38,361 bases of DNA, from positions 1 to 38,361 of the forward strand of contig DEHM01000022.1 in the NCBI GenBank assembly GCA_002351925.1. Reading direction: 5' to 3'. Position 1 is the first letter of the stretch, and each line of letters begins with the position of its first letter. This DNA comes from Bacteroidales bacterium UBA2800 (GTDB taxonomy: Bacteria > Bacteroidota > Bacteroidia > Bacteroidales > Paludibacteraceae). Under the pieces are notes generated by a model. It saw only the letters and a list, made by a program, of their open reading frames with translations. It ran no database searches and was not told the DNA's origin. The position numbers were made by a program, and so were the translations under genes. This document shows, piece after piece, positions 1-7,679 of this stretch.

Positions 1-437
1 ATCTGTACGAAACGACGATAGGAGTCATACACGAAGTGCGGGTTCTGGGTCTTAGCCACCATTCCCTCTGCTACTACGTCGTTCAGACCCAGGTTGAGGA
101 TCGTATCCATCATACCCGGCATCGACGCACGTGCACCCGAACGAACAGAAACGAGGAGCGGGTTCTTCGGATCGCCGAACTTGCAGTTCATCAGGCTCTC
201 TACGTGAGCCACAGCAGCATTCACCTCGTCGGTCAACTCAGCCACGATCTTCTCCTGGCCTACCTGATAGTACTCGTTGCACACTTCCGTGGTGATGGTG
301 AAGCCCGGAGGAACAGGAACACCTACCAAGTTCATCTCAGCACAGTTAGCGCCCTTACCGCCCAGCAGCTCACGCATTTGTGCATTACCTTCAGCCTTAC
401 CGTTACCGAAGGTGTAAACTCTTTTTTTCTTTTCCAT
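1..437 (-). CDS. ppdK: Pyruvate, phosphate dikinase, N-terminal part (runs off left edge)
   Basis: The minus strand from the ATG at 437-435 reads MEKKKRVYTFGNG, then EMNLVGVPVPPGFTITTE and a stretch with SVRSGARASMPGMMDTILNLG. These are the start and glycine-rich nucleotide-binding segment of pyruvate phosphate dikinase. The enzyme interconverts pyruvate, ATP and Pi with phosphoenolpyruvate, AMP and PPi in the cytoplasm, and supports glycolysis or gluconeogenesis in anaerobes. About 145 residues of a protein normally near 900 are visible; the rest lies beyond position 1. No stop interrupts the frame. It is transcribed away from pspC, from the promoter at 513-543. Identity is very secure because the SVRSGARASMPGMMDT motif is diagnostic. 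Confidence 0.95.
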   Translation of the reverse strand, partial: MEKKKRVYTFGNGKAEGNAQMRELLGGKGANCAEMNLVGVPVPPGFTITTEVCNEYYQVGQEKIVAELTDEVNAAVAHVESLMNCKFGDPKNPLLVSVRSGARASMPGMMDTILNLGLNDVVAEGMVAKTQNPHFVYDSYRRFVQ

Positions 438-512
438 GTTATTAATAGTGTTATGTATTTGGATTTCAGTTTGTTATAGCATCTGCAGTGCTTACACCGC
501 ATTTTGCGACTG

Positions 513-543
513 CAAAATTACAAAAAAAAAATGACATACGCAA
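513..543 (-). promoter_or_regulatory. Bacteroidota-type promoter for ppdK
   Basis: On the minus strand TTG (543-541), a 20-bp spacer and TAATTTTG (520-513) match the Bacteroidota TTG / TAnnTTTG consensus exactly. The -33 region continues as TTGCGTATGTCA followed by a ten-T tract. It lies about 75 bp upstream of the ppdK start codon. Confidence 0.75.
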
Positions 544-644
544 GGATAATAGTTACTTTTCTTATTTTTTTTCTAACACCTCTACTGTGCGGCATAGTTT
601 TTGCTACAACGAAAGTAAGAAAAATACGAAAATTTGATACGATT

Positions 645-911
645 ATGGCAACAAAGAAATTGACACGCAGCACCGATAAGTTGCTGGCGGGTGTATGCGG
701 CGGACTGGCCGAGTATTTTGAGATTGACGCATCGATGATGCGAGTGCTCTATGCAGCCTTGACGATTTTCTCGGCCGCTTTCCCGGGCGTCCTCTTGTAC
801 ATCATCATGGCGATCATTATTCCGCAGAAGGGCGTCGCCTCCACTACCGTCGAGGATGTCGAAGCCGAAGAGGTAAAGACAGAGAAGAAGACGAAAGCGA
901 AGACGAAATAA
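645..911 (+). CDS. PspC-domain small membrane protein
   Basis: An 89-residue protein starting MATKKLTRSTDKLLAGVCGGLAEYF. LLAGVCGGLAEYFEID is the PspC-domain signature, followed by a hydrophobic stretch (about residues 30-62, ALTIFSAAFPGVLLYIIMAIIIP) and an acidic then lysine-rich tail. PspC proteins are inner-membrane proteins linked to phage-shock or envelope-stress responses. The frame is open further upstream to 504, but that extension overlaps the divergent promoter region, and the family starts a few residues before the LAGVCGG motif, so the ATG at 645 is preferred. It stands alone, divergent from ppdK. The family is secure; its role in this organism is inferred. Confidence 0.85.
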   Translation: MATKKLTRSTDKLLAGVCGGLAEYFEIDASMMRVLYAALTIFSAAFPGVLLYIIMAIIIPQKGVASTTVEDVEAEEVKTEKKTKAKTK

Positions 912-950
912 GGCCTAATGATATTCGATTCGATTGTGGGTAGAGGTAAT

Positions 951-1127
951 AAAAAAAACACCTGCGGGATGGCAGGCGGATGAAGAGGAAGAAGATTGGT
1001 TTAGAGAGGTTTTCATTTGGGATTGTTTCTCTAGTCATTCAGATATGTATCTATCTTTCTTTCAAGCAGTTGCATATTGCATAATCACATTTTTGTATAT
1101 AAATTCCATACGAAAATCACATTTTCG
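951..1127 (-). ncRNA. Candidate small RNA (about 175 nt) with its own promoter and terminator
   Basis: The promoter at 1132-1161 points leftwards with no credible reading frame behind it. The transcript would end at a hairpin CCTGC-loop-GCAGG (976-961) followed on the minus strand by eight T's (958-951). Within it the word AATGTGATT occurs twice, about 30 nt apart near the 5' end. The 32 nt before the terminator hairpin (976-1007) match 3218-3249 at 28 of 32 positions, where they also precede a minus-strand hairpin. Seen: promoter, hairpin, T-tract, duplicated module. Inferred: that it makes a stable RNA. It might instead be antisense to the pspC 3' region. Confidence 0.4.
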
Positions 1128-1131
1128 GCTG

Positions 1132-1161
1132 CAAAGGTACTAAAAATGCTGAATTGTGCAA
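1132..1161 (-). promoter_or_regulatory. Bacteroidota-type promoter for candidate small RNA
   Basis: Minus-strand TTG (1161-1159), 19-bp spacer, TACCTTTG (1139-1132) followed by GCAGCC. The match to the consensus is perfect, yet no open frame of normal quality lies downstream, which supports an RNA gene. Confidence 0.65.
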
Positions 1162-1370
1162 GCATTTTTGCAGAAAAATTGCTTATTCCGTTAAGCAAAT
1201 GATATTTTTATGGTATAAGTACTCAAATATGAGTAGTTATTTGCTGCTCTATTTTAATGGCGAGAGGTGAGTTATCGTTCTGAATTTATTCTCGGTCGGC
1301 TTGGTCTCCCCGACCGCCTTCCCTTTTCGTAGCCAAAAGTCAATTGGCTTCTCCACATAAGCGAGTCGTA

Positions 1371-1418
1371 GGCGGCAAGTAAAAAAAATAACAATCAGCA
1401 TAGAATGCCGAGCAATGG
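1371..1418. repeat. Dispersed intergenic module, copy 1
   Basis: Two words, GGCGGCAAGTAAAA (1371-1384) and CAGCAT..ATGCCG.GCAATGG (1396-1418), recur at 3146-3195 on the same strand but in swapped order. The rest of 1162-1465 shows a hairpin CGGTCGG/CCGACCG (1293-1299/1310-1316), a small GCCAA/TTGGC hairpin near 1333-1349, and no convincing gene. Confidence 0.45.
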
Positions 1419-1465
1419 AAGAAGAAAGGAATTGGCCATAAAATATAAAAAAAGTTTTCATTTTC

Positions 1466-1496
1466 TTGCATATATCAGAAATTTTATGTAATTTTG
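1466..1496 (+). promoter_or_regulatory. Promoter of the DUF4143 ATPase gene
   Basis: TTG (1466-1468), 20-bp spacer, TAATTTTG (1489-1496). The -33 region extends as TTGCATATATCA, like several other promoters in this window. The start codon is at 1536, giving a leader of about 35 nt. Confidence 0.75.
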
Positions 1497-1535
1497 CGCC
1501 GCAATTCCGAAATTGCATAAAAAATAAGAATCATT

Positions 1536-2708
1536 ATGGCACAACAAATCTACATTCCACGTCACTTGGAGCGCATTATTCAAGAGGCTGCGCAGTACTT
1601 CTCGGTTATCTCCGTTACCGGACCTCGTCAGTCCGGCAAATCGACTATGCTGAAACATTTATTTCCGGATTTACCGCAGTATAGTATGAAGGATTTGCAT
1701 GTCCGAGCCTTTGCAGAACAAGACCCCGTTGCCTTTTTGAGTCAACATAAAGAAGGCATGTTTATTGATGAGGTGCAAAAAGTACCGGCTCTATTGGATT
1801 ACATACAGGGAATCGTTGATAATGAGCCGGAGAGGCGGTTTGTGCTGACAGGAAGTAGTAATTTGGAATTGCTGCAAGGTCTTACGGAGTCCCTGCCCGG
1901 TCGTGCAGGTGTGTTTGAGTTAATGCCAATGTCGATGGAGGAGACAAAGGAACAGATAGAGGGAAAGGCAACAAATCAACTGTTGTACGAAGGATTCTAT
2001 CCTGCTATTTGTGCCAAAAAGAATATCGCCAAACTCTTTTATCCGTCGTATGTCAAGACATATTTGGAAAAAGATGTGCGTGACTTGCTGCGTATCAAAG
2101 ACCAGATGCAATTCCTCAAGTTCATGAAACTCTGCGCGGCACGAATCGGTTCCGTTTTCAACGCTTCGGAAGTGGGAATGGAAGTGGGGGTAGATAGCAA
2201 GACCATCAGTCATTGGCTCTCAGTTTTGCAGGCTTCATATCTGGTGACGCTTCTTCCGCCGTATTATGAGAATATCACTAAACGAGTGGTGAAGAGCCCG
2301 AAACTGTATTTCAATGATCCGGGATTAGCTTGTTATCTATTGGACATAGAAACTCCGAAGCAATTGGAGTTGGACAAAATGCGAGGTGCTATTTTTGAGA
2401 ATATGATCATTATGGAGTGCCTCAAACATCGTTTCAACCAAGGCAAGGAAGGCAATATCTATTTCTATCGTGATAGTAATGGGCAGGAGGTGGATATCTT
2501 GGTCAAAGAGGAAGGACAACTGACGGCAATCGAAGTCAAATCTTCCATGACTTATCATCCGGATTTCGCCAAGTCGCTGCAGCGTTTACCGGAATGGACG
2601 AGTACTCCTATCAAACGTCGTGCTGTGGTTTATGGCGGAGACTTCGAGAATACAGCCGGCGATATATGGCTTCTAAAATACGATCATATAGAGCAGTTGT
2701 TTAAATAA
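1536..2708 (+). CDS. AAA-type ATPase with C-terminal DUF4143 domain
   Basis: A 390-residue cytoplasmic P-loop ATPase of the AAA_14/DUF4143 type common in Bacteroidota. Visible motifs are Walker A GPRQSGKST (about residues 30-38), Walker B MFIDEVQ (about 73-79), and the LTGSSN sensor segment (about 103-108). The C-terminal half contains YFNDPGLACYLL and a restriction-nuclease-like core, EVDILVKEEGQLTAIEVKSS (about 316-336), with the D...E-x-K arrangement of PD-(D/E)XK folds. Length is normal for the family. Its biological role is not established; defence, toxin-antitoxin or mobile functions have been suggested for relatives. It is a single-gene unit with its own promoter, flanked by related non-coding modules at 976-1418 and 3146-3249, which hints at insertion as a cassette. 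Confidence 0.88.
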   Translation: MAQQIYIPRHLERIIQEAAQYFSVISVTGPRQSGKSTMLKHLFPDLPQYSMKDLHVRAFAEQDPVAFLSQHKEGMFIDEVQKVPALLDYIQGIVDNEPERRFVLTGSSNLELLQGLTESLPGRAGVFELMPMSMEETKEQIEGKATNQLLYEGFYPAICAKKNIAKLFYPSYVKTYLEKDVRDLLRIKDQMQFLKFMKLCAARIGSVFNASEVGMEVGVDSKTISHWLSVLQASYLVTLLPPYYENITKRVVKSPKLYFNDPGLACYLLDIETPKQLELDKMRGAIFENMIIMECLKHRFNQGKEGNIYFYRDSNGQEVDILVKEEGQLTAIEVKSSMTYHPDFAKSLQRLPEWTSTPIKRRAVVYGGDFENTAGDIWLLKYDHIEQLFK

Positions 2709-2827
2709 CATATTTGAAGAGAAAAAAGGTATATACCTTCTCCCTACCTTCAGCGCAGCGTCAGCGCAAGGTCTGCTGATTTATGGCTATTTGAAACGAC
2801 CTTTAACCGAAGTCTAATCGATGTTGA

Positions 2828-2874
2828 AGCTTGTATCTTTTTTGCTTTAATTTTTGTAGAAAAAGATACAAGCT
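2828..2874. repeat. Perfect 15-bp inverted repeat
   Basis: AGCTTGTATCTTTTT (2828-2842) and its exact complement (2860-2874) enclose 17 bp. No T-tract follows on the plus strand, so it is not a standard terminator for the ATPase gene. A shorter palindrome AAGGTATATACCTT sits at 2726-2739, just past the ATPase stop. Confidence 0.6.
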
Positions 2875-2885
2875 ATAGAAAAAGA

Positions 2886-3004
2886 TGAACAAAGAAAAAC
2901 CGCTTGGCGAATGTGAGGTAACGCCAAGCGGAATAGAAACGGGATAATATCCCTGATAAGAAACGAAGGCTATTTTACCTCCTGCCCCATCGCGTTCGGC
3001 AAAT
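2886..3004 (-). ncRNA. Weak candidate small RNA ending in a strong terminator
   Basis: On the minus strand a perfect 10-bp stem CCGCTTGGCG/CGCCAAGCGG (2931-2922 with 2909-2900, 12-nt loop) is followed by TTTTTCTTTGTT, a classical intrinsic terminator. A -7 element TATATTTG lies at 3018-3011, about 120 bp upstream, but no TTG is found at the right distance. A second small hairpin GGGATA/TATCCC is at 2941-2953. No credible gene is encoded. It may be an independent RNA or just the last terminator of the 3332-8624 operon. Confidence 0.3.
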
Positions 3005-3145
3005 GGATCGCAAATATAAAAAAATCACATTGCACTATTTGCACTATGGAGGGGGAAAGTGCAGAAAGTGCAAGGCAAAAAAATGACATAAGAATTGTGA
3101 GAATTCTGAGAAATCTCACTTTTCTCAGTGCAAATTTTATACAAG

Positions 3146-3195
3146 CAGCATGACTGCCGGGCAATGGATGAAAGAATAAAACGCGGCAAGTAAAA
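3146..3195. repeat. Dispersed intergenic module, copy 2 (order swapped)
   Basis: CAGCATGACTGCCGGGCAATGG-like word at 3146-3167 and GCGGCAAGTAAAA at 3183-3195 match copy 1 at 1371-1418 in the same orientation but with the two halves exchanged. That would be expected if both were cut from a tandem or circularly permuted ancestor. Confidence 0.45.
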
Positions 3196-3224
3196 CAATC
3201 CGCCAGCGGATAGGCCGGCGGATT
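3191..3224 (-). terminator. Putative terminator of the 3332-8624 operon
   Basis: Minus-strand stem AATCCGCC/GGCGGATT (3224-3217 with 3204-3197), followed by GTTTTA. It lies about 110 bp past the stop of the last gene. The T-tract is short, so efficiency may be modest; a stronger terminator is at 2931-2886. Confidence 0.5.
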
Positions 3225-3331
3225 AAGAGGGAGGAGATTGGTTTATAGAACTTCTCTCTATTGGGCTTTGATTAAGCGGATGGAGCTAAGGCAAGTGGTA
3301 TAACGACGGGAAACAGGTTCTTTTGATTATT

Positions 3332-4030
3332 CTACTGTTTACTTGGAATACCTGAATTTTCGAATATTTCATCCACATATTGTTTTTGTTCTTTCGCACT
3401 CTCAGCTTTTTTATTACTCGGATCTGTAGCTATCGTCTCCAAGTACTTTCTTGCTAAATGATAGTCTGCTAAGAATTCGGTTTCATAAAGTCCCGGGTTC
3501 ATCTTATACATTTCATATGATGTCTCCACTAATTTCACAAGAACTATTATCTTGCTCCTATCTCCTCTTTGTTGAACAGATTGTTGCAAACATGCGTGTG
3601 CTTCTTCTATTTTTTCACTGCCCCAGAAATCTAAATACGCCAAACCTTTTTCACCAAGAATATATGCTGTTGGGTGTTTGGGATCATTGCCAAAATACTC
3701 GATACGCTTATCTTGTATCTCTATGGCCAGTTCTGCCAAGCTTCTTTTTTCTTCTTCATCGGAGGTCGCACGATACAATGCGTCTATGATTTTTGCTCCG
3801 GTCAAATATAAAGTTTTATTTGCGTTTGGACAAGCTTCATATACAGCAGACCATGTCCTAAAAGCTTCTGCAAATTGTTTGTTTTTTAGCAGTTGTTGGG
3901 ATTCACTGATCTTAAAAATACATTCTTCGGTGACAATAGGTTCTGTACTTGTGTCTTGGCTATTCGCTACAAACACATTGCTGATGGTTAGAGAAACTGC
4001 CATCATACAAATTAAACATACATTTTTCAT
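3332..4030 (-). CDS. Exported TPR-like protein
   Basis: A 232-residue protein with a signal peptide (MKNVCLICMMAVSLTISNVFVANS, cleavage near residue 24) followed by helical repeat sequence: QLLKNKQFAEAFRTWSAVYEACPNANKTLYLTGAKIIDALY looks like a degenerate tetratricopeptide unit. From memory it resembles the N-terminal part of longer Bacteroidota TPR proteins, which go on past the point where this one stops (ENSGIPSKQ). It may therefore be a short or truncated member. It is the last gene of the run from 8624, 15 bp after the previous stop. A periplasmic scaffolding or protein-interaction role is plausible but inferred. Confidence 0.7.
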   Translation of the reverse strand: MKNVCLICMMAVSLTISNVFVANSQDTSTEPIVTEECIFKISESQQLLKNKQFAEAFRTWSAVYEACPNANKTLYLTGAKIIDALYRATSDEEEKRSLAELAIEIQDKRIEYFGNDPKHPTAYILGEKGLAYLDFWGSEKIEEAHACLQQSVQQRGDRSKIIVLVKLVETSYEMYKMNPGLYETEFLADYHLARKYLETIATDPSNKKAESAKEQKQYVDEIFENSGIPSKQ

Positions 4031-4045
4031 CTCTTTATCTTTTTC

Positions 4046-4534
4046 TTATTTGCGTTTTTTACCTTTCTTGCCTTTGGGTTTCTCAGGCATTGGAAGTTGC
4101 TTGCAATAAACAAACACTTTTTTGCCTCCATGCGTGAAAGTGGAAAGAACTTGCATCGTTTGTACATATCCTATAGAACGGGATTCAATGAAATCTTCAA
4201 TCTCTTCATAGGAATACCCACGTGAATCTTCCCTTGTATGAAGAACGGTGTTCTGCATACTCATTTCGCCATTGAGGTACTTGTTTGCGTAACTCAAGCC
4301 TTTGACTTCGGCTTTGCGGTTGGTAGCATAATCACTATTACCGGGCTTTTCTGCCACAACGGTTATGAGGTAGCAGTTATCCACGTTTTCTACCACACGC
4401 GCCCCCTCAAAAGGCTCGTTCATATACATACGTTGTACATACTGTCCCAAATCATTGAGGTCAGAGTTGTACGATTGTGCTGATGCTATCATTGCTATCG
4501 CGGTAATAGCACAAAATAAGAATAGTTTTTTCAT
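4046..4534 (-). CDS. Exported protein of unknown function with basic tail
   Basis: A 162-residue protein with a clear signal peptide (MKKLFLFCAITAIAMIASAQ, cleavage after ASA-Q). The mature part begins YNSDLNDLGQYVQRMYMNEPFEGARVVENVDNCYLITVV and ends in a strongly basic tail, MPEKPKGKKGKKRK. No known domain was recognised. The E-G-A-R-V-V....C-Y-L-I-T-V segment resembles the beta-strand pattern of the small alpha/beta domain seen in LPP20-like proteins, but this is weak. It sits 20 bp after the LPP20-like gene and 15 bp before the TPR-like gene, so it is probably co-expressed with them. Short homologues in the same context would support a shared function. Confidence 0.65.
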   Translation of the reverse strand: MKKLFLFCAITAIAMIASAQSYNSDLNDLGQYVQRMYMNEPFEGARVVENVDNCYLITVVAEKPGNSDYATNRKAEVKGLSYANKYLNGEMSMQNTVLHTREDSRGYSYEEIEDFIESRSIGYVQTMQVLSTFTHGGKKVFVYCKQLPMPEKPKGKKGKKRK

Positions 4535-4554
4535 AACTTATATTATAACTTATA

Positions 4555-6111
4555 TTATTGAACATACACAAATTCACTTAACTCTTCGGGAAACTTCTTA
4601 ATAGTATACTCTCCATATACAAGATTAAACTCTATATATCCATTATTACTTTTCCCTTCGATTGCGTTTGCAAAAGCAGAAGCTATAGCGTCCCCATTGA
4701 ATTCCCAATAAAGGCATTCCTGCTTCTTGGCTCCGATTTGGATTTTATAAGTCTGCTTACCTGAACTTGGGTCTTTACGTGTCATTTGGATGGTATATGT
4801 CTTCTTTGGCAAGTCTGTCGTTATGACACGAATACGTTTTATCTTTACGGGAGAGTTTAATGATAATCCGCTCATTTTCTTATACCCCTTTACGGCGTCT
4901 TTCTTTATGTCTGGTTTCGGTGCTGAAGTATATTTTGGCGAAGTTACACCATCCAATTCTAATCCGTTAAATCTCTCTAATTCCGCGTCTGTTAGTAAAA
5001 TACACAAATCAAATGAACATAGTTTTTTCTGATGGATTTGACCGTCTGCGTTTGTGTTCCAATTCGACAATCTAGAGAAATTATTTATTCCTGCGCAAGG
5101 AAATAGTATGTGATATAGATTAGGATTGCTTCCTTTTACATTAAGGCTATTTCCGATCTGATATTTATGGCCGGAACTATTAGCGGGTGCGTGAACTAAT
5201 TTTATCGGTTGTTTACTGCTGATGAACCACATATAGGAAGAACTTTCTCTATATGTACTATAGTTACAATAATCGTAGTGAATAGCATTATTTTTATCTT
5301 GAATTTTACTGAAGTAAAAACACTCGTTGTCGCCTATTTTCTTCAATTTCACTTTTAAGAAGTCTTTCACTATGGCATTTTGTATTGATTTTTCTATTTC
5401 GTTCAGTTTTGAGTAAGGAACTGGCAAATCATGAAAATGTTCAAGTTTGTTTCTGTCAAAATCTTGCACCATAGACGAACTCATACGCATAGCATCAAGC
5501 GTCTCTGTTATAAGAGAATAAATATTAGAAGTTACATCCGTTGCATATACATCAAGAGAGAAGGGCAAAATATAATCGTCATTATGATTTGTAAAGCATT
5601 GCTTCTTTACTTCTCCCAATTTAATATCGTAATCGAATACTCCCTGACATAGCGTTATCACATTATCCTTCATTACATCTAATGTTTTATTAGCATTTTG
5701 CTGTTGAAGTTTCAACAGTTTCACGTTCATTGCATACGTTTGTCCAGCAAATTCTGCTCGCGAACCGTTGTTGCGCGCATATTTAATAAGCTTATTAACC
5801 GAAATGGTTGCTTTGAGTGTTACAGATATATTTTTGTTTGGCAGTTGAACTACAGATAACTTTTTAAACTCCTTCACATTACCTTTTGAAGTTGTAGCAA
5901 TTTCATCTCTCACCAACTCATCATTTACAATAGACGTATTTTCAGATACAAATGTACCAAAAGTCTGCTCTAAAGCATTCCGTAAGGCTCTTAAAGTTGC
6001 TTCGTCTTCCGTTCTGCCAGTACCAATAGTCGTTAGTGTTACTTCGTCAACTTGGGCGAAAGAAGTTGCAGCAAATAATATTGCGGCAATAACAGATAAT
6101 AACTTTTTCAT
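4555..6111 (-). CDS. Exported protein with LPP20/FlgT-like N-terminal domain
   Basis: A 518-residue protein with a signal peptide (MKKLLSVIAAILFAATSFAQ). The first mature domain, VDEVTLTTIGTGRTEDEATLRALRNALEQTFGTFVS, has the T-x-G-x-G-x-(7)-A-L-x-A-x-x-x-A pattern of LPP20 and FlgT N-terminal domains: a strand, then a helix rich in alanines, ending near residue 55. A second strand pair follows (VTLKATISVNKL, about 105-116). The remaining 400 residues are not recognised. Related folds occur in envelope proteins that bind outer-membrane complexes (FlgT, LpoB, CsgG N-terminal regions). Signal peptide and fold similarity are visible; the outer-envelope role is inferred. It has low GC, and its position 4 bp after the 6116 gene implies co-transcription. 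Confidence 0.7.
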   Translation of the reverse strand: MKKLLSVIAAILFAATSFAQVDEVTLTTIGTGRTEDEATLRALRNALEQTFGTFVSENTSIVNDELVRDEIATTSKGNVKEFKKLSVVQLPNKNISVTLKATISVNKLIKYARNNGSRAEFAGQTYAMNVKLLKLQQQNANKTLDVMKDNVITLCQGVFDYDIKLGEVKKQCFTNHNDDYILPFSLDVYATDVTSNIYSLITETLDAMRMSSSMVQDFDRNKLEHFHDLPVPYSKLNEIEKSIQNAIVKDFLKVKLKKIGDNECFYFSKIQDKNNAIHYDYCNYSTYRESSSYMWFISSKQPIKLVHAPANSSGHKYQIGNSLNVKGSNPNLYHILFPCAGINNFSRLSNWNTNADGQIHQKKLCSFDLCILLTDAELERFNGLELDGVTSPKYTSAPKPDIKKDAVKGYKKMSGLSLNSPVKIKRIRVITTDLPKKTYTIQMTRKDPSSGKQTYKIQIGAKKQECLYWEFNGDAIASAFANAIEGKSNNGYIEFNLVYGEYTIKKFPEELSEFVYVQ

Positions 6112-6115
6112 ATTA

Positions 6116-6352
6116 TTAACATTTTACAAGTTCGTTTTCCTTATAATCTTTTTGATGAGGGACATCTAATTTGTCTCTCCAATCACATGTAACCAAAGCT
6201 TCTAATTTTGTTTGAAAATCCTTAATGAATGGAGATGTTGATTTATCCTCCATCGCTAATTCTAATGCATAACCTCTCACTGTCATTACTACATTTTCAT
6301 CTGTGTCTGACACAAGGCGAACTTTGTCGCCGCATTTAAATTTCCTTTCCAT
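6116..6352 (-). CDS. Small DUF2158-like protein
   Basis: A 78-residue cytoplasmic protein starting MERKFKCGDKVRLVSDTDENVVMTVRGYALE and later reading ALVTCDWRD. The order (K-F-x-x-G-D-x-V-R-L..., M-T-V, C-x-W) matches the small DUF2158/YodC-like family, whose members are short beta-rich proteins of unknown role. A loop of about 25 residues (MEDKSTSPFIKDFQTKLEA) is inserted between the second strand and the C-x-W motif. It has no signal peptide, which is unusual inside this run of exported proteins. It ends 4 bp before the LPP20-like gene starts. Confidence 0.65.
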   Translation of the reverse strand: MERKFKCGDKVRLVSDTDENVVMTVRGYALELAMEDKSTSPFIKDFQTKLEALVTCDWRDKLDVPHQKDYKENELVKC

Positions 6353-6363
6353 ATTATTAAAAT

Positions 6364-6549
6364 TTATTTGTTAGTTTCTTTTGGTGATTCTCCAATTGTA
6401 TTTGAATGCACAATTCCTCCTTTTAAGAAATGATCATCAGTTGCATGGAGAAGCTCATTAAAACGTTCAAGAGCTTTTTCTTTTGTTTGTGGTTTTGACA
6501 TCCCAACTTCTTGCTGAAACAAGTCCAAAGGTGTTACTTCTTTTTCCAT
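6364..6549 (-). CDS. Small hypothetical protein
   Basis: A 61-residue protein, MEKEVTPLDLFQQEVGMS... then KEKALERFNELLHATDDHFLKGGIVHSNT. Mostly helical and charged, with no signal peptide and no recognised domain. It is accepted as real because it fits exactly between neighbours (19 bp after the 6569 gene's stop, 11 bp before the 6116 gene), shares their strand and low GC, and has no competing frame. The two small cytoplasmic proteins together may act before export or as regulators of the exported set; this is speculation. Confidence 0.55.
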   Translation of the reverse strand: MEKEVTPLDLFQQEVGMSKPQTKEKALERFNELLHATDDHFLKGGIVHSNTIGESPKETNK

Positions 6550-6568
6550 TATTGTATGATTTTTAAGA

Positions 6569-7672
6569 TTATTTCATATTTGGTATTTGTTTGGCAACTT
6601 CAAGGGCGACTTCACGGCTGGCTTCTATCATTGCCATTTCTTTTTCATGCTCCTTGTTATACTTATGTTGTTCAAACTCAAAGTTGCGCTGTTCGCGCGC
6701 TAACTCTTCTGCATGATATTGCTTTTCACGCTCAACTTGTTCCTCATGACGCGCTTGCTCTTTCGCTTCCCGTTCTTCATATTGGCGCACTCTAAACTCA
6801 AAATCACGTTGCTCGCGTGCTTTCTCATCCTCATATTGTTGCAATGCGAACTCCCAAGCCTTGCGTTCATCATCCATAACTTTAGCTTTCATTTCCTCCA
6901 TTAGTTCCTGTACTTGTGGTTGGCATGCAGCTAACAAATCAATCTTTGCCAAGTATCGAGAAGCTTTAACTGCTCCATCGGCATTAGGTTCTGCATTCCA
7001 AGCGGCTTTCGCTGATTGCAACAATTTCTCTCCGGCACTATCAATCTTCTTCTGGTAAATATCAATCGTTGCTTGCCGGCATTTGACTGTACAATCCGTA
7101 CAAACATCCGGCACTTGAGCAATTTGGTATAGTGCCTTGTCAAACTGACCTTGCTGCACAAGGATATATGCGTCGGCAATAATATTGTCTATATTAGTAC
7201 GATAATACGCAACAATGAGTTCCTTGCTATCCTCTATCATCTTTTGCACTTTCGGATTACCGGGCTTTAAATTAGCAAAAGCCATAATGAATGCTTTGTT
7301 TTCATTTAATCCGACCCCCACAGAAGAAAGTGTTGCATGACCATACTCCTTGCGGTCAATAACATCCTTTACATAGAATGTTATTTCTAATGTTTGACTT
7401 ACGCGCGCAGGCGAACCACTTATAATGTCTTTTTTAATTACGCTGACTGTTGATGTGAGTGCAAATCGACGATTGATGGCATTATCCGATATGCCTGCAG
7501 TTGTGATAATTTGATGCATCTTGTCATCCAATTGATCCAATGCCTCGGTAGGAATAGACCGATTAACCGGACGTTGCACATTGATAGACATGCGTCCTAC
7601 ATCGTCCAATGTTTGTGCACATAGTATACCGGCAAATAACAGGTATACCATAATTAAGGGAATCCGTTTCAT
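6569..7672 (-). CDS. Exported protein with C-terminal charged coiled coil
   Basis: A 367-residue protein with a signal peptide (MKRIPLIMVYLLFAGILCAQ). The N-terminal third (TLDDVGRMSINVQRPVNRSIPTEALDQLDDKMHQIITTAGIS) is a predicted alpha/beta domain resembling LPP20/CsgG-like modules. A four-cysteine cluster CTDCTVKC lies in the middle (about residues 190-197). Residues about 260-350 form a strongly charged helix with three near-repeats of E-x-A-R-E-Q-R-x-F-E-F and E-R-E-K-Q-Y, typical of a long coiled coil. It lies 7 bp after the DUF6175-like gene. No enzymatic motif was seen. A structural or bridging role in the periplasm is inferred from the coiled coil. Confidence 0.7.
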   Translation of the reverse strand: MKRIPLIMVYLLFAGILCAQTLDDVGRMSINVQRPVNRSIPTEALDQLDDKMHQIITTAGISDNAINRRFALTSTVSVIKKDIISGSPARVSQTLEITFYVKDVIDRKEYGHATLSSVGVGLNENKAFIMAFANLKPGNPKVQKMIEDSKELIVAYYRTNIDNIIADAYILVQQGQFDKALYQIAQVPDVCTDCTVKCRQATIDIYQKKIDSAGEKLLQSAKAAWNAEPNADGAVKASRYLAKIDLLAACQPQVQELMEEMKAKVMDDERKAWEFALQQYEDEKAREQRDFEFRVRQYEEREAKEQARHEEQVEREKQYHAEELAREQRNFEFEQHKYNKEHEKEMAMIEASREVALEVAKQIPNMK

Positions 7673-7679
7673 ATGATTA

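Noticed and set aside
504..644. N-terminal extension of the PspC-domain protein (47 extra codons)
   Set aside because: It covers the divergent promoter region and adds an AT-rich hydrophobic stretch not expected in the family; the ATG at 645 fits better.
1249..1518. 89-codon minus-strand frame upstream of the ATPase
   Set aside because: It spans the ATPase promoter and several hairpins, and has no protein-like features.
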